A stretch of 61,864 nucleotides of DNA from JBPOJN01 sp052033505 (GCA_052033505.1 JBPOJN010000010.1:1-61864), one strand, 5' to 3'. Shown: positions 18,534 to 27,307, counted from the first letter of the stretch. The notes: generated from the sequence alone by a model not told the origin. Program-made: numbers and translations.

Positions 18534-19790
18534 TTAACGCTTTGCCTTTTTCATCAAGAGTTCTACTCGTCGATTTTGTCGTCGACCCTTTCGGGTCCGA
18601 TTTTCGGCAACGGGGAGCTTCTCGCCGTATCCCGTATAAGTCAGAAATTTCGCCATAACTCCGTGATCGACCAGGAATCGATAAACGGATTTTGCTCGAG
18701 CGGCCGATAAGCGCTGATTGTATTTCGCCGACCCGACGCTGTCCGTATGTCCTTCGATGAAAACTTTTTGTTTGCGGAAACGACGGATCGTTTCCGCAGT
18801 CCGTGTCAGGGCAGGCATCGATTGGGAAGCGGGGGTGGTCCTTCCCGTATCGAATAAAATACTTGGGAGAGCGGGAGCGAGTCCTTTTTTGAATGCATTC
18901 CGATAGCTCACATTGAAGAAAGCGCGAGCAGCCGCTCCTCGGACTCCGCAAACGACGCAAGTGCCGCCGCCTCCGCCGAGCCTAAAGCCCGTTTGTCCTA
19001 TTTCCCACTGAACCCCGCCGATCACTTCCACTGGAGTCGCCTCTCTTTCGGAAAAAAAATGAGTTAGCGGCGTGCTCGACTGAATCTCCACCGACGCGGT
19101 CAGTCCCTGAGGCAAATCCGCCGAGAGTCCGAGACCGCTCAAGAAGAGATGCTGAAAATCCACATTGTTGATTCGAACGCGTTCCCGGAACTCGAGGCCT
19201 AGATTCAGGGCGAGACGAAGCCGTGAGGTGAGGGGATAGTCGCCGACCGCTTTGAATCCGCCAGTCACCGACGACTCTCCTAAATAGACGTCGTGGGAGC
19301 CTAGAGGAACAGTCAGGAAAGGTTCGAAAGCAATTCCGGGAAAATTTTTAGAGATCTCCTTCAGCCGAATTTTTGTGGTCAGGCGAAGGTCCCCCAACCG
19401 TGAAACGTTTTGAAATCCCGGTCCGGGCGACACGGAAGACGGGGCTTGAAATCGAGCGAGGCTGAAAACCGGCAAGACAAAGCCGATCTGCCAAGAGTTG
19501 GTGAGGCCTACGTCGGCGGAAATAAAATGCCCTAGGTTGTAAGCAATGACGGACCGCATCTCCCCATCGGGAAGAAATCGCTGCCGGAGAGGGTGATAGG
19601 CGAAATCATTGGAAACGCCGAAATTGTATTGGAATCGAGAGAGCCCCTCGCTGGAAGACGTGAAAAAATAATATTTTTCGGAGGAGCGAGACCAGAGAGC
19701 GAAAGCGGCAAATCGTTGCGTTGTTGCCTGACCAAAACTCGGCCACAAAAGAAAGAGAAGGAGCGCCCAGCCTATTTTTGTTCGCGACAT
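18534..19790 (-). CDS. Outer-membrane protein with C-terminal OmpA domain
   Basis: The 418-residue protein has a signal peptide (about 1-23), a region of alternating strands (about 25-285) fitting an outer-membrane beta barrel, and a C-terminal OmpA/MotB domain that binds peptidoglycan. The domain shows ILFDTGRT, FIEGHTDSVGSAKYNQRLSAAR and ENRTRKGRRQNRRVEL, including the Asp and Arg that hold diaminopimelate. A glycine-rich GGGGGTCVVCGVRG lies before it. The protein would tie the outer membrane to the wall. It is upstream of the subtilase on the same strand, separated by an AT-rich gap. The OmpA-domain protein at 58927 is its shorter counterpart in the second surface locus. Confidence 0.85.
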   Translation of the reverse strand: MSRTKIGWALLLFLLWPSFGQATTQRFAAFALWSRSSEKYYFFTSSSEGLSRFQYNFGVSNDFAYHPLRQRFLPDGEMRSVIAYNLGHFISADVGLTNSWQIGFVLPVFSLARFQAPSSVSPGPGFQNVSRLGDLRLTTKIRLKEISKNFPGIAFEPFLTVPLGSHDVYLGESSVTGGFKAVGDYPLTSRLRLALNLGLEFRERVRINNVDFQHLFLSGLGLSADLPQGLTASVEIQSSTPLTHFFSEREATPVEVIGGVQWEIGQTGFRLGGGGGTCVVCGVRGAAARAFFNVSYRNAFKKGLAPALPSILFDTGRTTPASQSMPALTRTAETIRRFRKQKVFIEGHTDSVGSAKYNQRLSAARAKSVYRFLVDHGVMAKFLTYTGYGEKLPVAENRTRKGRRQNRRVELLMKKAKR

Positions 19791-19910
19791 GAAGATGACC
19801 GCCCCCGCGGCTCTTGTTCAGGCGCTTCTTGTTCCAGAAGCCCATGGAATTATCAATTATTCTTAATTGTTAGAGAAAAGACCGGGAATCGGATATTAAG
19901 AGAGACACAA

Positions 19911-20441
19911 ATGCAAAATACGAAAATTCAGATTTCCCTGCGGTGGCTTCAACTTCTGGCGACGCTCGTAGCGACGCTCGGGTTTTTTCTTCCGGGGCGG
20001 GAAGATCCTAACTTCGGAGCATTCACGGCGTTTCAAACCGGCGGAGCCTACGCTTTGTTGGTAGTCTTGGGTTTTGCCGTGGTTTCCGGAATCGATGCTT
20101 GGAATAAATTTCCGTCGGTCCGAAAAATCGCCGCCGCGGCCGTGGCCCTGGCTTCTCTTCCGTTGCCGATGAGCCGTTTTTCCCAGGGCGGCCATTACGA
20201 CGCATCTTTTCTGCTAGGCCTGCTTTTCTGGCCTCTTCCTTTTTTCTTCCTTCGCCGAGGCTCGGTATCGACTCAGCTCTGGCTGATCTTAGGCGCCGTT
20301 TTTTTAGCGATGTTTCATTATGTGTCCGCCCAAGGAATTGGAGAACCGGTGGTCCATGTGGGTTACTATCTCGGACTATGGGGTTCTCTGGGAGTCGCCG
20401 CGGTCGCAATGCTTCAAATTCCTGAAAAAATTTCTAAATAG
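19911..20441 (+). CDS. Small integral membrane protein of unknown function
   Basis: The 176-residue protein has about five hydrophobic segments: WLQLLATLVATLGFF, a GAYALLVVLGFAVVSG stretch, a segment near 65-80, SFLLGLLFWPLPFFFL and WLILGAVFLAMFHYV, with a further one at the C-terminus. The ATG at 19911 is preceded by AGAGAG and starts the first hydrophobic run in the right place; the frame is open well upstream but without coding character. No family recognised. The minus-strand tRNA-Arg follows. Confidence 0.6.
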   Translation: MQNTKIQISLRWLQLLATLVATLGFFLPGREDPNFGAFTAFQTGGAYALLVVLGFAVVSGIDAWNKFPSVRKIAAAAVALASLPLPMSRFSQGGHYDASFLLGLLFWPLPFFFLRRGSVSTQLWLILGAVFLAMFHYVSAQGIGEPVVHVGYYLGLWGSLGVAAVAMLQIPEKISK

Positions 20442-20461
20442 GATTTTTAAGAGAAATCTTG

Positions 20462-20534
20462 TGCGCCCGGTAGGAATCGAACCTACGACCCACAGCTTAG
20501 AAGGCTGTTGCTCTATCCCCTGAGCTACGGGCGC
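20462..20534 (-). tRNA. tRNA-Arg (anticodon TCT)
   Basis: The complementary strand folds into a full 73-base cloverleaf. The acceptor stem GCGCCCG pairs with CGGGCGC. The D stem is GCTC/GAGC. The anticodon stem ACAGC/GCTGT has loop CTTCTAA, so the anticodon is TCT (Arg, AGA codons). The T stem GTAGG/CCTAC has loop TTCGATT. The discriminator is A, and CCA is not encoded. Nothing suggests disruption. Confidence 0.97.
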
Positions 20535-20663
20535 GAAGGACGTCAAAAGCGACGGCCCGGAAGCAGAAGTTGGTAGCGTAACCCTTAGGATGATTCAACT
20601 CCCATTTGATTTACTCATTGTTAATTATTTGACCCCATTAAAATATATAAGTACACTGTAAAT

Positions 20664-20954
20664 ATGTCAGGGATCAGCTTCGAATGGGATGAGGCGAAAA
20701 GCCGTGAGAACAAAAGAAAGCATAAAGTTTCATTTGAAGAGGCGCAGACCGTTTTTCTTGATGAACATGCCATCCGATATTTTGATCCGGATCATTCCGA
20801 TGATGAGGACCGGTTCATTATGCTGGGGCTTAGCGGTCAGTTAAAGGTTCTGGTCGTCTGCCACTGCTATCGTGAAAATGACGCGACCATTAGGATTATT
20901 TCCGCGCGTAAGGCCGATAAGCAGGAAGAAAAAGAATATGAGGTGAATTTATGA
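20664..20954 (+). CDS. brnT: BrnT-family toxin
   Basis: The 96-residue protein has the BrnT layout: FEWDEAKSRENKRKHKVSFEEA at the N-terminus (read in parts as EWDEAK and KHKVSFEEA), a central FDPDHSDDEDRFIMLG, and IRIISARKADKQEE at the end. BrnT is a RelE-fold ribonuclease that blocks translation and is held by the BrnA antitoxin. Its stop overlaps the brnA start (ATGA), the typical toxin-first order. A second, diverged pair lies at 47201-47693. Confidence 0.88.
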   Translation: MSGISFEWDEAKSRENKRKHKVSFEEAQTVFLDEHAIRYFDPDHSDDEDRFIMLGLSGQLKVLVVCHCYRENDATIRIISARKADKQEEKEYEVNL

Positions 20955-21166
20955 GATCACATTATGATTTTTCGAAAATGAAAGGGACTCGAAATCCTTA
21001 CATTAAGGATCTCAAACAACCCATCACCATCCGTTTGGATAAGAATACCGTGGCTTATTTCAAAGATTTGGCCACTGATCTTGGTATGCCTTATCAGAAT
21101 CTCATTAATCTCTACCTGCGGGACTGCGCTCTGTCGCATCGAAAGTTAGGTCTAGCTTGGAAATAA
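20951..21166 (+). CDS. brnA: BrnA-family antitoxin
   Basis: The 71-residue protein begins with YDFSKMKGTRNPY, the stretch seen in many BrnA proteins, followed by a ribbon-helix-helix-like core (ITIRLDKNTVAYFKDLATDLGMPYQNLINLYLRD). It should bind BrnT and repress the shared promoter. It overlaps brnT by four bases. prfC starts 65 bases downstream and is presumably independent. Confidence 0.85.
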   Translation: MRSHYDFSKMKGTRNPYIKDLKQPITIRLDKNTVAYFKDLATDLGMPYQNLINLYLRDCALSHRKLGLAWK

Positions 21167-21231
21167 TGGTAGGACTTTTTGCAGATTCCTCCTCGATTTT
21201 CCGAAAAACTTAGGCTAGTTCCTCCCTCCTT

Positions 21232-22842
21232 ATGGAATCCGCTCTCCCGCAAGTCGTCGATGAAATCGCGCGACGCAAAACATTCGCCATCATTTCACAC
21301 CCCGATGCCGGCAAGACCACGGTGACGGAAAAGCTGCTGCTCTTCGGAAACGCGATCCATATGGCTGGCGTCGTGAAAGCCAAGCGCTCGAAGCAGTTCG
21401 CACGGTCGGACTGGATGGAGATCGAGAAGCAACGTGGGATTTCGGTCGCGTCCTCCGTTATGCAGTTCCAATACGGCGGAAAAGAAATCAATCTGCTCGA
21501 CACGCCGGGCCACCAGGATTTCTCCGAAGACACGTACCGCGTGCTCACAGCGGTCGACAGCGCCCTCATGATCATCGACGCGTCGAAGGGTATCGAGACG
21601 CAGACCAAAAAACTCTTCCAAGTCTGCCGCGACCGGAAGCTGCCGATCATTACATTCATGAATAAGATGGATCTGGAGAGCCGCGATCCGTTCGAACTCG
21701 TCGACGAAGTAGAAAAAGTCCTGCAGCTCCCGTGCTTCACGATGACGTGGCCGATCGGGCAGGGGAAGCGGTTCCGCGGCGTTTATGATCTGGCGGCGAA
21801 ACGCATCCGTATGTTCGACGCGGGCCAGAAGACGCGGAATTTCGAGCAGGAATTTTTCACGGATTTAAACGACCCGGCGCTGGCGGCGAAAATCGGCGAC
21901 GAACTGTTGGCGCAATTAAAGGACGACGTCGAACTGCTCTCGGGCGCCGGGCATGATTTCGACAAAGAGCGTTACTTGGCGGGAAACTTAAGCCCCGTTT
22001 TTTTCGGGTCGGCGGTTAATAATTTCGGAATTCAGGAATTGCTCGACGCCTTCATCGACTTCGCCCCGTCGCCTCGGGCTCGGCCCGCCGAAACACGCGA
22101 TGTCCAGCCCAATGAAGCGACATTCACCGGCCTTGTTTTTAAGATTCAAGCCAACATGGACCCCAAGCATCGCGACCGGACGGCTTTCTTGCGCATCTGT
22201 TCCGGAGAATTCGTGCAAGGCATGACGGCCTATCACGTGCGTCAGGAGCGCGAATTCCGCATCAACAACGCGCTGCAGTTCATGAGTAAAGAACGCAAGA
22301 ACGTCGACCGTGCCTACGCGGGCGACATCATCGGTATCAACGACAAGAACCTCACCATCGGCGATGCCATCACCGAAGGCGAACATTTACGATTTACCGG
22401 CGTTCCGCAGTTCTCCCCGGATCTCTTCGCGCGCGTGGACTTGAAAAATCCGATCAAGAATAAGCAGCTCCAAAAAGGTTTGGAACAATTAGCCGAAGAG
22501 GGCACGTCTCAAATCTTCCGCCGGAAATATAATTCCGACGCCATCATGGGCGTGGTCGGCCAGCTGCAATTCGAGGTGGTGAAATTTCGTCTCCTGCACG
22601 AATACGGGGCGGATGCCGTTTTCACGCCATTGCCGTACACATTGTCCTGTTGGTATCATTCGGAGGATAAAAAGGTGATGGAGGATTTTGCCGATTACTA
22701 CCGCGCCCACATCGTCTACGACGTGCGCGGTTATCCGATGATCCTCTTCAAGACCGAATGGGAACGCGACTACATCCAGAAAAATCAGCCCAAGGTGAAG
22801 TTCTTCTCGAACTTGATCGCCTACGAGGCCGAATGCGCATAA
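21232..22842 (+). CDS. prfC: Peptide chain release factor 3
   Basis: The 536-residue translational GTPase recycles RF1/RF2 from the ribosome. The G motifs are HPDAGKTT (G1), a switch I with RGISVASSVMQF, DTPGHQDFSEDT (G3), and NKMD (G4). The C-terminal part matches RF3 with NNALQFMSKERKNVD and GVVGQLQFEVV. Length is usual (about 530). The ATG lies just after CTCCCTCCTT, with no clear Shine-Dalgarno site. Its last ten bases overlap the start of dsbD. Confidence 0.96.
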   Translation: MESALPQVVDEIARRKTFAIISHPDAGKTTVTEKLLLFGNAIHMAGVVKAKRSKQFARSDWMEIEKQRGISVASSVMQFQYGGKEINLLDTPGHQDFSEDTYRVLTAVDSALMIIDASKGIETQTKKLFQVCRDRKLPIITFMNKMDLESRDPFELVDEVEKVLQLPCFTMTWPIGQGKRFRGVYDLAAKRIRMFDAGQKTRNFEQEFFTDLNDPALAAKIGDELLAQLKDDVELLSGAGHDFDKERYLAGNLSPVFFGSAVNNFGIQELLDAFIDFAPSPRARPAETRDVQPNEATFTGLVFKIQANMDPKHRDRTAFLRICSGEFVQGMTAYHVRQEREFRINNALQFMSKERKNVDRAYAGDIIGINDKNLTIGDAITEGEHLRFTGVPQFSPDLFARVDLKNPIKNKQLQKGLEQLAEEGTSQIFRRKYNSDAIMGVVGQLQFEVVKFRLLHEYGADAVFTPLPYTLSCWYHSEDKKVMEDFADYYRAHIVYDVRGYPMILFKTEWERDYIQKNQPKVKFFSNLIAYEAECA

Positions 22843-24872
22843 CCCGCATCTTCACATTTTTCGCCGTCCTACTTTTCGCCTTCGCGGCCAAGGCGGGAGA
22901 TACAGTGACGACGCCGCACGTGACCGCGAAGCTCGTTTCTGAATTTTCCACCGTCTCCCCGGGAGAGACAATGGGTGTCGGCCTTCATTTCGAAATCAAA
23001 AAAGGCTGGCATACGTACTGGAAAAATCCTGGTGACTCCGGAGAGCCGATCAAAGTGCGCTGGGCTATCTCTCCGGGCCTGACGCCTTCTGCTTTAATCT
23101 ATCCAGCGCCTCATCGCATCGAATTGCCGCCGCTCGCGAATTTCGGACTTGAAAATGAAGTTCTGGTTTTTTCCGAAATGACGGCGTCGAATCTTTTGAA
23201 AGCGGGCCAGGACGTGACGATCCGCGCGGAAGCGACGTGGCTCGTTTGCGAAGAGACGTGCATTCCTGAAAAGGGGAGTTTCGAAATCAAGATTCCGGTC
23301 GCCGCTGCGGTCACTCATTCGCAAAACTACGGGCTTTTTGAAAAGGCGCGTCTCCAATCGCCGAAAAAATTGCCGGAGATCGCTTTTCATCTCTCCGAGC
23401 GTGGAGTGGATTTTAAGATTCCCGAAGAGGTTGTGATTCCGGAAGGGACGGCCCCGTTCTTCTTTCCCGAAGCGCAGGGATTGATTGAAAACGCAGCGCC
23501 GCAAACGCTTTTGAAAAATAAAGTCCTGCTTTTAACGTCCGCTTCGACTCTCACGGAATTGCCGAAAAAAATCTCCGGCCTTCTGGTCGTTGGTGACAAA
23601 AGTTACGCCATCGGTGAATCCGAGTCTCAAGCGTCTTTCACCTATCTAACTCAAGCCGCGACAGCGCCCAGCCTAAATGTACTCTTGTTAGCATTTTTAG
23701 GCGGTTTACTTTTAAACCTCATGCCGTGCGTGTTTCCGGTGCTTTCGGTTAAGATTTTAAGCTTCGTCAAAAAGAGCGGCGAGCATCCGAAAAAAATCCG
23801 CATGCACGGCTGGGCTTATGCCTCCGGCGTCCTCGTCTCCTTTACGGCGCTTGCGGCGCTTCTGATTTTCCTGCGGTGGAGCGGAGAGGGACTGGGCTGG
23901 GGTTTCCAACTCCAGTCGCCCATCTTCGTTTTGCTCATAATTTTTTTACTGTTCCTACTCGCTTTAAGCCTGCTCGGCGTTTTTGAAATCGGCGGATCTT
24001 GGATGGGCTTGGGCTCGCGTCTCGCGGCGCGAGGCGGATTGTCAGGATCTTTCTTCACCGGCGTCTTGGCCACAATCGTCGCGACGCCGTGCACCGCGCC
24101 CTTCATGGGGCCGGCGATTGGTTTCGCATTGGGACAACCTGCCATAATCGCGATGACGGTTTTTCTCGCATTAGGCTTAGGCATGGCGGCGCCTTATTTG
24201 TTGTTATCCTATGCGCCGTTTCTGCTGAAACGACTGCCAAAACCTGGCGCATGGATGGAAACGTTCCAGCAAGCCATGGCGTTCCCGTTGTTCTCGACGG
24301 TTTTGTGGCTCGTGTGGGTACTGAACCAACAAGCGCCTCAAGCCATCGTTACGTCTCTCTTAGGGTTACTAGGTATCGGTTTCGGCGCTTGGCTTGGCCA
24401 CCGCGTGAAGCGCGCGCGCCCCCTGGCTTTACTGATCGGCGTCGCCGCGATGGCGTGGGCGATTCATGATATCCGGGAGGGTCATCGCGTTTCCAAGTCG
24501 GAAGGTGTGGCTTTAGTCCAAACCCAAGAAGATGGCGAGTGGGCGGTCTTCTCCGAACAAAAACTCGCCGCTCTGCGCGCCGAAGGCCGGCCGGTGTTCG
24601 TGGATTTCACCGCCGCTTGGTGCATTACGTGTCAGATCAACAAAAAGAGGGTGTTGGAGCGCGATGGGATCCGACAGGTCTTCGCTGCGAAAAATGTGGC
24701 GTTGCTGAAGGCCGATTGGACGAATCGCGATCCGCAAATTTCTAAAGCTTTGGAGAGCTTCGGCCGCCAGGGTGTGCCGCTTTACGTGTATTATCCCCCT
24801 CACGGAGAGCCAAAGATTCTGCCGGCACTACTGACGAAGGCGATTGTGTTGGAGGCTTTGAGCGGGCCATAA
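22833..24872 (+). CDS. dsbD: Thiol:disulfide interchange protein DsbD
   Basis: The 679-residue protein has a signal peptide (about 1-21), a periplasmic N-terminal domain with a Cys pair in LVCEETCIPEKG, and a central domain of about eight membrane segments. That domain has NLMPCVFPVLS and ATPCTAPFMG, the two membrane cysteines. A C-terminal thioredoxin domain carries AAWCITCQINKK (CxxC). DsbD passes electrons from cytoplasmic thioredoxin to periplasmic reductases. All three redox centres are intact. The N-terminal domain looks closer to the ScsB type than to E. coli DsbD-alpha. The ATG at 22833 is chosen because it begins a signal peptide; it overlaps prfC by ten bases. Confidence 0.93.
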   Translation: MRITRIFTFFAVLLFAFAAKAGDTVTTPHVTAKLVSEFSTVSPGETMGVGLHFEIKKGWHTYWKNPGDSGEPIKVRWAISPGLTPSALIYPAPHRIELPPLANFGLENEVLVFSEMTASNLLKAGQDVTIRAEATWLVCEETCIPEKGSFEIKIPVAAAVTHSQNYGLFEKARLQSPKKLPEIAFHLSERGVDFKIPEEVVIPEGTAPFFFPEAQGLIENAAPQTLLKNKVLLLTSASTLTELPKKISGLLVVGDKSYAIGESESQASFTYLTQAATAPSLNVLLLAFLGGLLLNLMPCVFPVLSVKILSFVKKSGEHPKKIRMHGWAYASGVLVSFTALAALLIFLRWSGEGLGWGFQLQSPIFVLLIIFLLFLLALSLLGVFEIGGSWMGLGSRLAARGGLSGSFFTGVLATIVATPCTAPFMGPAIGFALGQPAIIAMTVFLALGLGMAAPYLLLSYAPFLLKRLPKPGAWMETFQQAMAFPLFSTVLWLVWVLNQQAPQAIVTSLLGLLGIGFGAWLGHRVKRARPLALLIGVAAMAWAIHDIREGHRVSKSEGVALVQTQEDGEWAVFSEQKLAALRAEGRPVFVDFTAAWCITCQINKKRVLERDGIRQVFAAKNVALLKADWTNRDPQISKALESFGRQGVPLYVYYPPHGEPKILPALLTKAIVLEALSGP

Positions 24873-24926
24873 AGAAAGTCCTCCTAAAATCTCGCTACAT
24901 TTTCAAATCAACTTGGAGAACTTGAT

Positions 24927-25571
24927 ATGACTCAAGAAAAGGATTTTACCAGCGTACTTAAGTGTGCTCATTGCAGCCATAATGCTCCGATGGAAATCGT
25001 AGCAAAACACTCTCGAATGCTTCGGGAAAGTGGGGATTATAGCTACGAGTATTATGATGTGTATGATTTGTTATTGTGCCCCGCCTGTTCGGGAATCACT
25101 CTTCGAAATTACCAATGGGATGGAGATGATCCGGAATGCAGCAGCCCGATTCAAACGCTTTACCCTTCTGACAATCGCAAGCCACTTGGGCTTCCGCCTA
25201 AGATTGAGCATGCTCATGAAGCCGCATTGCGTGTGAGAAATATTGACGCAAATGCATATAGCATTCTTCTTAGACGAGTTCTTGAAATGGTTTGTCTTGA
25301 TAGAGGTGCAGATGGTGAATTTTTGGCTAAGAGAATTGAAAATCTCTCTGCAAAAGGTGAAATCCCAAGAAATCTTGTTGAGATTGCCAAGAGACTAAAA
25401 GATTTAGGAAATGTTGGGGCACATCCATCTCTAGGAGAAATCACTGAAATGGAAATCCCAATCCTCGATCAACTTTGCATCGCAATCTTGGAATACGTTT
25501 ATAGCGCCCCTTTCTTGGCAGAAAGAGCTAAGGAAAGTTTAGAAAGTTTGAAGATAAGAAAGATAATCTGA
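24927..25571 (+). CDS. DUF4145-type protein with N-terminal zinc-ribbon
   Basis: The 214-residue protein has two CxxC knuckles, KCAHC and LLCPACS, in the first 60 residues and a C-terminal helical domain with LRRVLEMVCLDRG and LKDLGNVGAHPS, typical of DUF4145. This domain is often found in restriction and defence contexts and is related to HEPN-like folds; a role here is inference. No membrane segment. The gene is visibly more AT-rich than dsbD upstream and opens the small accessory patch that includes the two ORF6N genes. Confidence 0.75.
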   Translation: MTQEKDFTSVLKCAHCSHNAPMEIVAKHSRMLRESGDYSYEYYDVYDLLLCPACSGITLRNYQWDGDDPECSSPIQTLYPSDNRKPLGLPPKIEHAHEAALRVRNIDANAYSILLRRVLEMVCLDRGADGEFLAKRIENLSAKGEIPRNLVEIAKRLKDLGNVGAHPSLGEITEMEIPILDQLCIAILEYVYSAPFLAERAKESLESLKIRKII

Positions 25572-25664
25572 AATCCTCAAAGACGCTCATTGTCCGAAAT
25601 TCAAATCCTACCGTCCGTTTTTCAAACGCCTTAAATCTATGAAATAGCATTTTCAAATAATTCC

Positions 25665-26060
25665 GTGCGAAGAGCCTTGGTCTTCATCAGCCGTTTTCCC
25701 GATGATTTTATGTTTCAACTGACGGAACAGGAGAGAGATGAACTGGCCGCAAATTGCGGCCAGTTCAAAAACATGAAACATTCCAGCATCTTGCCGTATG
25801 CTTTTACTGAGCATGGAGCTCTGATGCTCGCCAATGTCCTGAATTCCGAGAAGGCGGTCGAGATGAGTATTTTTGTGATGAGAGCCTTTGTTCGATTGCG
25901 GGAGTTGTTGGGAACTCACAAAGACCTAGCCCGTAAACTGGAGGAGTTAGAGAAACACGTTCACGATCACGATGGCCATATTCAAACTCTCTTTGAGGCC
26001 ATTCGCCAACTCATGACGCCTGATCCTGGTAAAAATCGTAAGATCGGATTTCAGCGCTGA
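25665..26060 (+). pseudogene. ORF6N-family protein, N-terminally truncated copy
   Basis: Read from a GTG, this frame gives 131 residues. Alignable sequence begins only at RFPDDFMFQL. The N-terminal part that the downstream paralogue has (LADLYGVPTKALNQAVKRN) is missing, and an in-frame stop lies at 25632-25634. The rest is collinear with the copy at 26071: LPYAFTEHGALMLANVLNS, a coiled-coil-like LARKLEELEKHVHDHD, and the identical tail GKNRKIGFQR. It lacks most of the predicted DNA-binding ORF6N domain, so I call it a remnant. A product starting at the GTG cannot be excluded. It contains a perfect palindrome at 25739-25767. Confidence 0.7.
25739..25767. repeat. Perfect 29-base palindrome inside ORF6N copy 1
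   Basis: TGAACTGGCCGCAA and TTGCGGCCAGTTCA are exact inverse complements around a single central A. The core 27 bases (25740-25766) are in frame and encode E-L-A-A-N-C-G-Q-F; codon i pairs with codon 10-i. A palindrome of the same size sits at the homologous codons of copy 2 with a different sequence. Confidence 0.95.
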
Positions 26061-26070
26061 GGGAGCGATT

Positions 26071-26595
26071 ATGTACGAAAATACGAATCTCATTTTAACC
26101 GACGATCTCATCGATCAAAGAATTTTTCTGATCCGTGGTCAACGAGTCATGCTCGATGCGGATTTGGCAGACTTGTATGGCGTTCCCACAAAGGCACTCA
26201 ATCAAGCAGTAAAGCGAAACCTAGACAGATTTCCCCCGGATTTCATGTTTCTGCTTTCTGAGAAAGAGAAGAAAGAGGTGGTCACAATCTGTGACCACCT
26301 CAAAAAGATAAAATATTCCAATACGTTACCTTATGCATTCACGGAACACGGGGCTTTAATGTTGGCCAGCGTCCTCAATTCTCCGCGGGCCGTCGAGTTA
26401 AGTCTCTTCGTCGTTCGCGCCTTTATTCGGCTTCGCGAGATGCTGTCTGCCCATAAAGATCTGGCACTGAAACTCGAGGAACTGGAGAGGCATGTCCGAG
26501 GCCACGACGGCCATATTCAAACTCTCTTTGAGGCCATCCGCCAACTCATGGCGCCCGATCCCGGTAAAAATCGTAAGATCGGATTTCAACGTTGA
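26071..26595 (+). CDS. ORF6N-domain (phage-type) DNA-binding protein
   Basis: The 174-residue protein has an N-terminal ORF6N domain, with IRGQRVMLDADLADLYGV, TKALNQAVKRN and RFPPDFMFLLSEKE. A conserved LPYAFTEHGALMLASVLNS, a coiled-coil segment (LALKLEELERHVRGHDGHI) and a GKNRKIGFQR tail follow. ORF6N is known from phage and plasmid regulators and is thought to bind DNA; the function of these bacterial proteins is not established. It begins ten bases after the truncated copy. The last ~85 bases of the two genes are almost identical (about six differences), while the middle is much more diverged, which suggests gene conversion or recent shared descent of the 3' end. Carries the palindrome at 26275-26301. 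Confidence 0.83.
   Translation: MYENTNLILTDDLIDQRIFLIRGQRVMLDADLADLYGVPTKALNQAVKRNLDRFPPDFMFLLSEKEKKEVVTICDHLKKIKYSNTLPYAFTEHGALMLASVLNSPRAVELSLFVVRAFIRLREMLSAHKDLALKLEELERHVRGHDGHIQTLFEAIRQLMAPDPGKNRKIGFQR
26275..26301. repeat. 27-base palindrome inside ORF6N copy 2
   Basis: GAGGTGGTCACA and TGTGACCACCTC are exact inverse complements around ATC. In frame it encodes E-V-V-T-I-C-D-H-L at the codons homologous to the palindrome of copy 1. The arms differ from those of copy 1 at four of twelve pairs, and all four are compensated on the other arm. Confidence 0.95.
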
Positions 26596-26698
26596 AAGAA
26601 CGGGCGCGAACGGCTCCTACTCGAATAAATCAAAAAAGTGTTGTCCCTAGGCGCTTCTAGAGATTACTTCTGAGAACTGATTTTTATAAGGAGAAACC

Positions 26699-27307
26699 AT
26701 GAAACCTATCCGTACTCTTTTAGCCTTAACTTTCACGTTGTTGTTAGCCACGGGCTCGGAAGCCGCGTCGCTGAAGCCCGGTGCGCCCGCTCCCGATTTC
26801 AGCGCCGTCGATAGCGAAGGGACGACGCAGACGCTTTCGGGGTATAAAGGCAAATACGTCGTGCTGGAGTGGTTCAACGAAGGCTGTCCGTTCGTGAAGA
26901 AGCATTATGAGTCGAACAACATGCAGTCCCTGCAGAAAGAGGCGACCAAAAAAGGCGTCGTGTGGCTCACCGTGATTTCGTCCGCTCCCGGCAAGCAGGG
27001 TTTCGGCACGCCCGCCCAAGTCAAAGATACGCGTAAGAATTGGAAGCTCGCTTCGACCGCGACGCTTCTGGACGTGAATGGGACCGTCGGCAGACTCTAC
27101 GAAGCCAAGACCACGCCGCATATGTTCGTGATCAATCCCGAAGGCAATATCGTCTATATGGGCGCGATCGACGATAAATCCTCCGCGGACCATGCCGACA
27201 TTAAAACGTCCAAAAATTATGTCAAAACGGCTCTCGACGAATCCTTAGCCGCCAAACCTGTCACCACGCCCGCAACGACTCCGTACGGTTGTTCCGTAAA
27301 ATATTAA
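26699..27307 (+). CDS. Secreted thioredoxin-fold (redoxin) protein
   Basis: The 202-residue protein has a signal peptide (1 to about 22) and an AhpC/TSA-Redoxin fold: PGAPAPDFSAVDSEG, then EWFNEGCPFVKKHYES with a single active-site-like Cys followed by PFVKKHY, and TTPHMFVINPEGNIVYMGAID. The CPFxxKHY form, with no second Cys in the motif, is typical of a periplasmic redoxin group of unknown substrate. The C-terminus PYGCSVKY is also typical of that group. AAGGAG precedes the ATG. It stands between the accessory patch and the sulfide operon. Confidence 0.82.
   Translation: MKPIRTLLALTFTLLLATGSEAASLKPGAPAPDFSAVDSEGTTQTLSGYKGKYVVLEWFNEGCPFVKKHYESNNMQSLQKEATKKGVVWLTVISSAPGKQGFGTPAQVKDTRKNWKLASTATLLDVNGTVGRLYEAKTTPHMFVINPEGNIVYMGAIDDKSSADHADIKTSKNYVKTALDESLAAKPVTTPATTPYGCSVKY

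Noticed and set aside
20462..21166. tRNA-Arg plus BrnT/BrnA as an integrated element
   Set aside because: The tRNA is intact, and I see no duplicated 3' end, no integrase and no second boundary.
24927..26595. DUF4145 and ORF6N genes as a complete defence system
   Set aside because: The genes are not clearly co-transcribed and one ORF6N copy is truncated; I report them as an accessory patch only.
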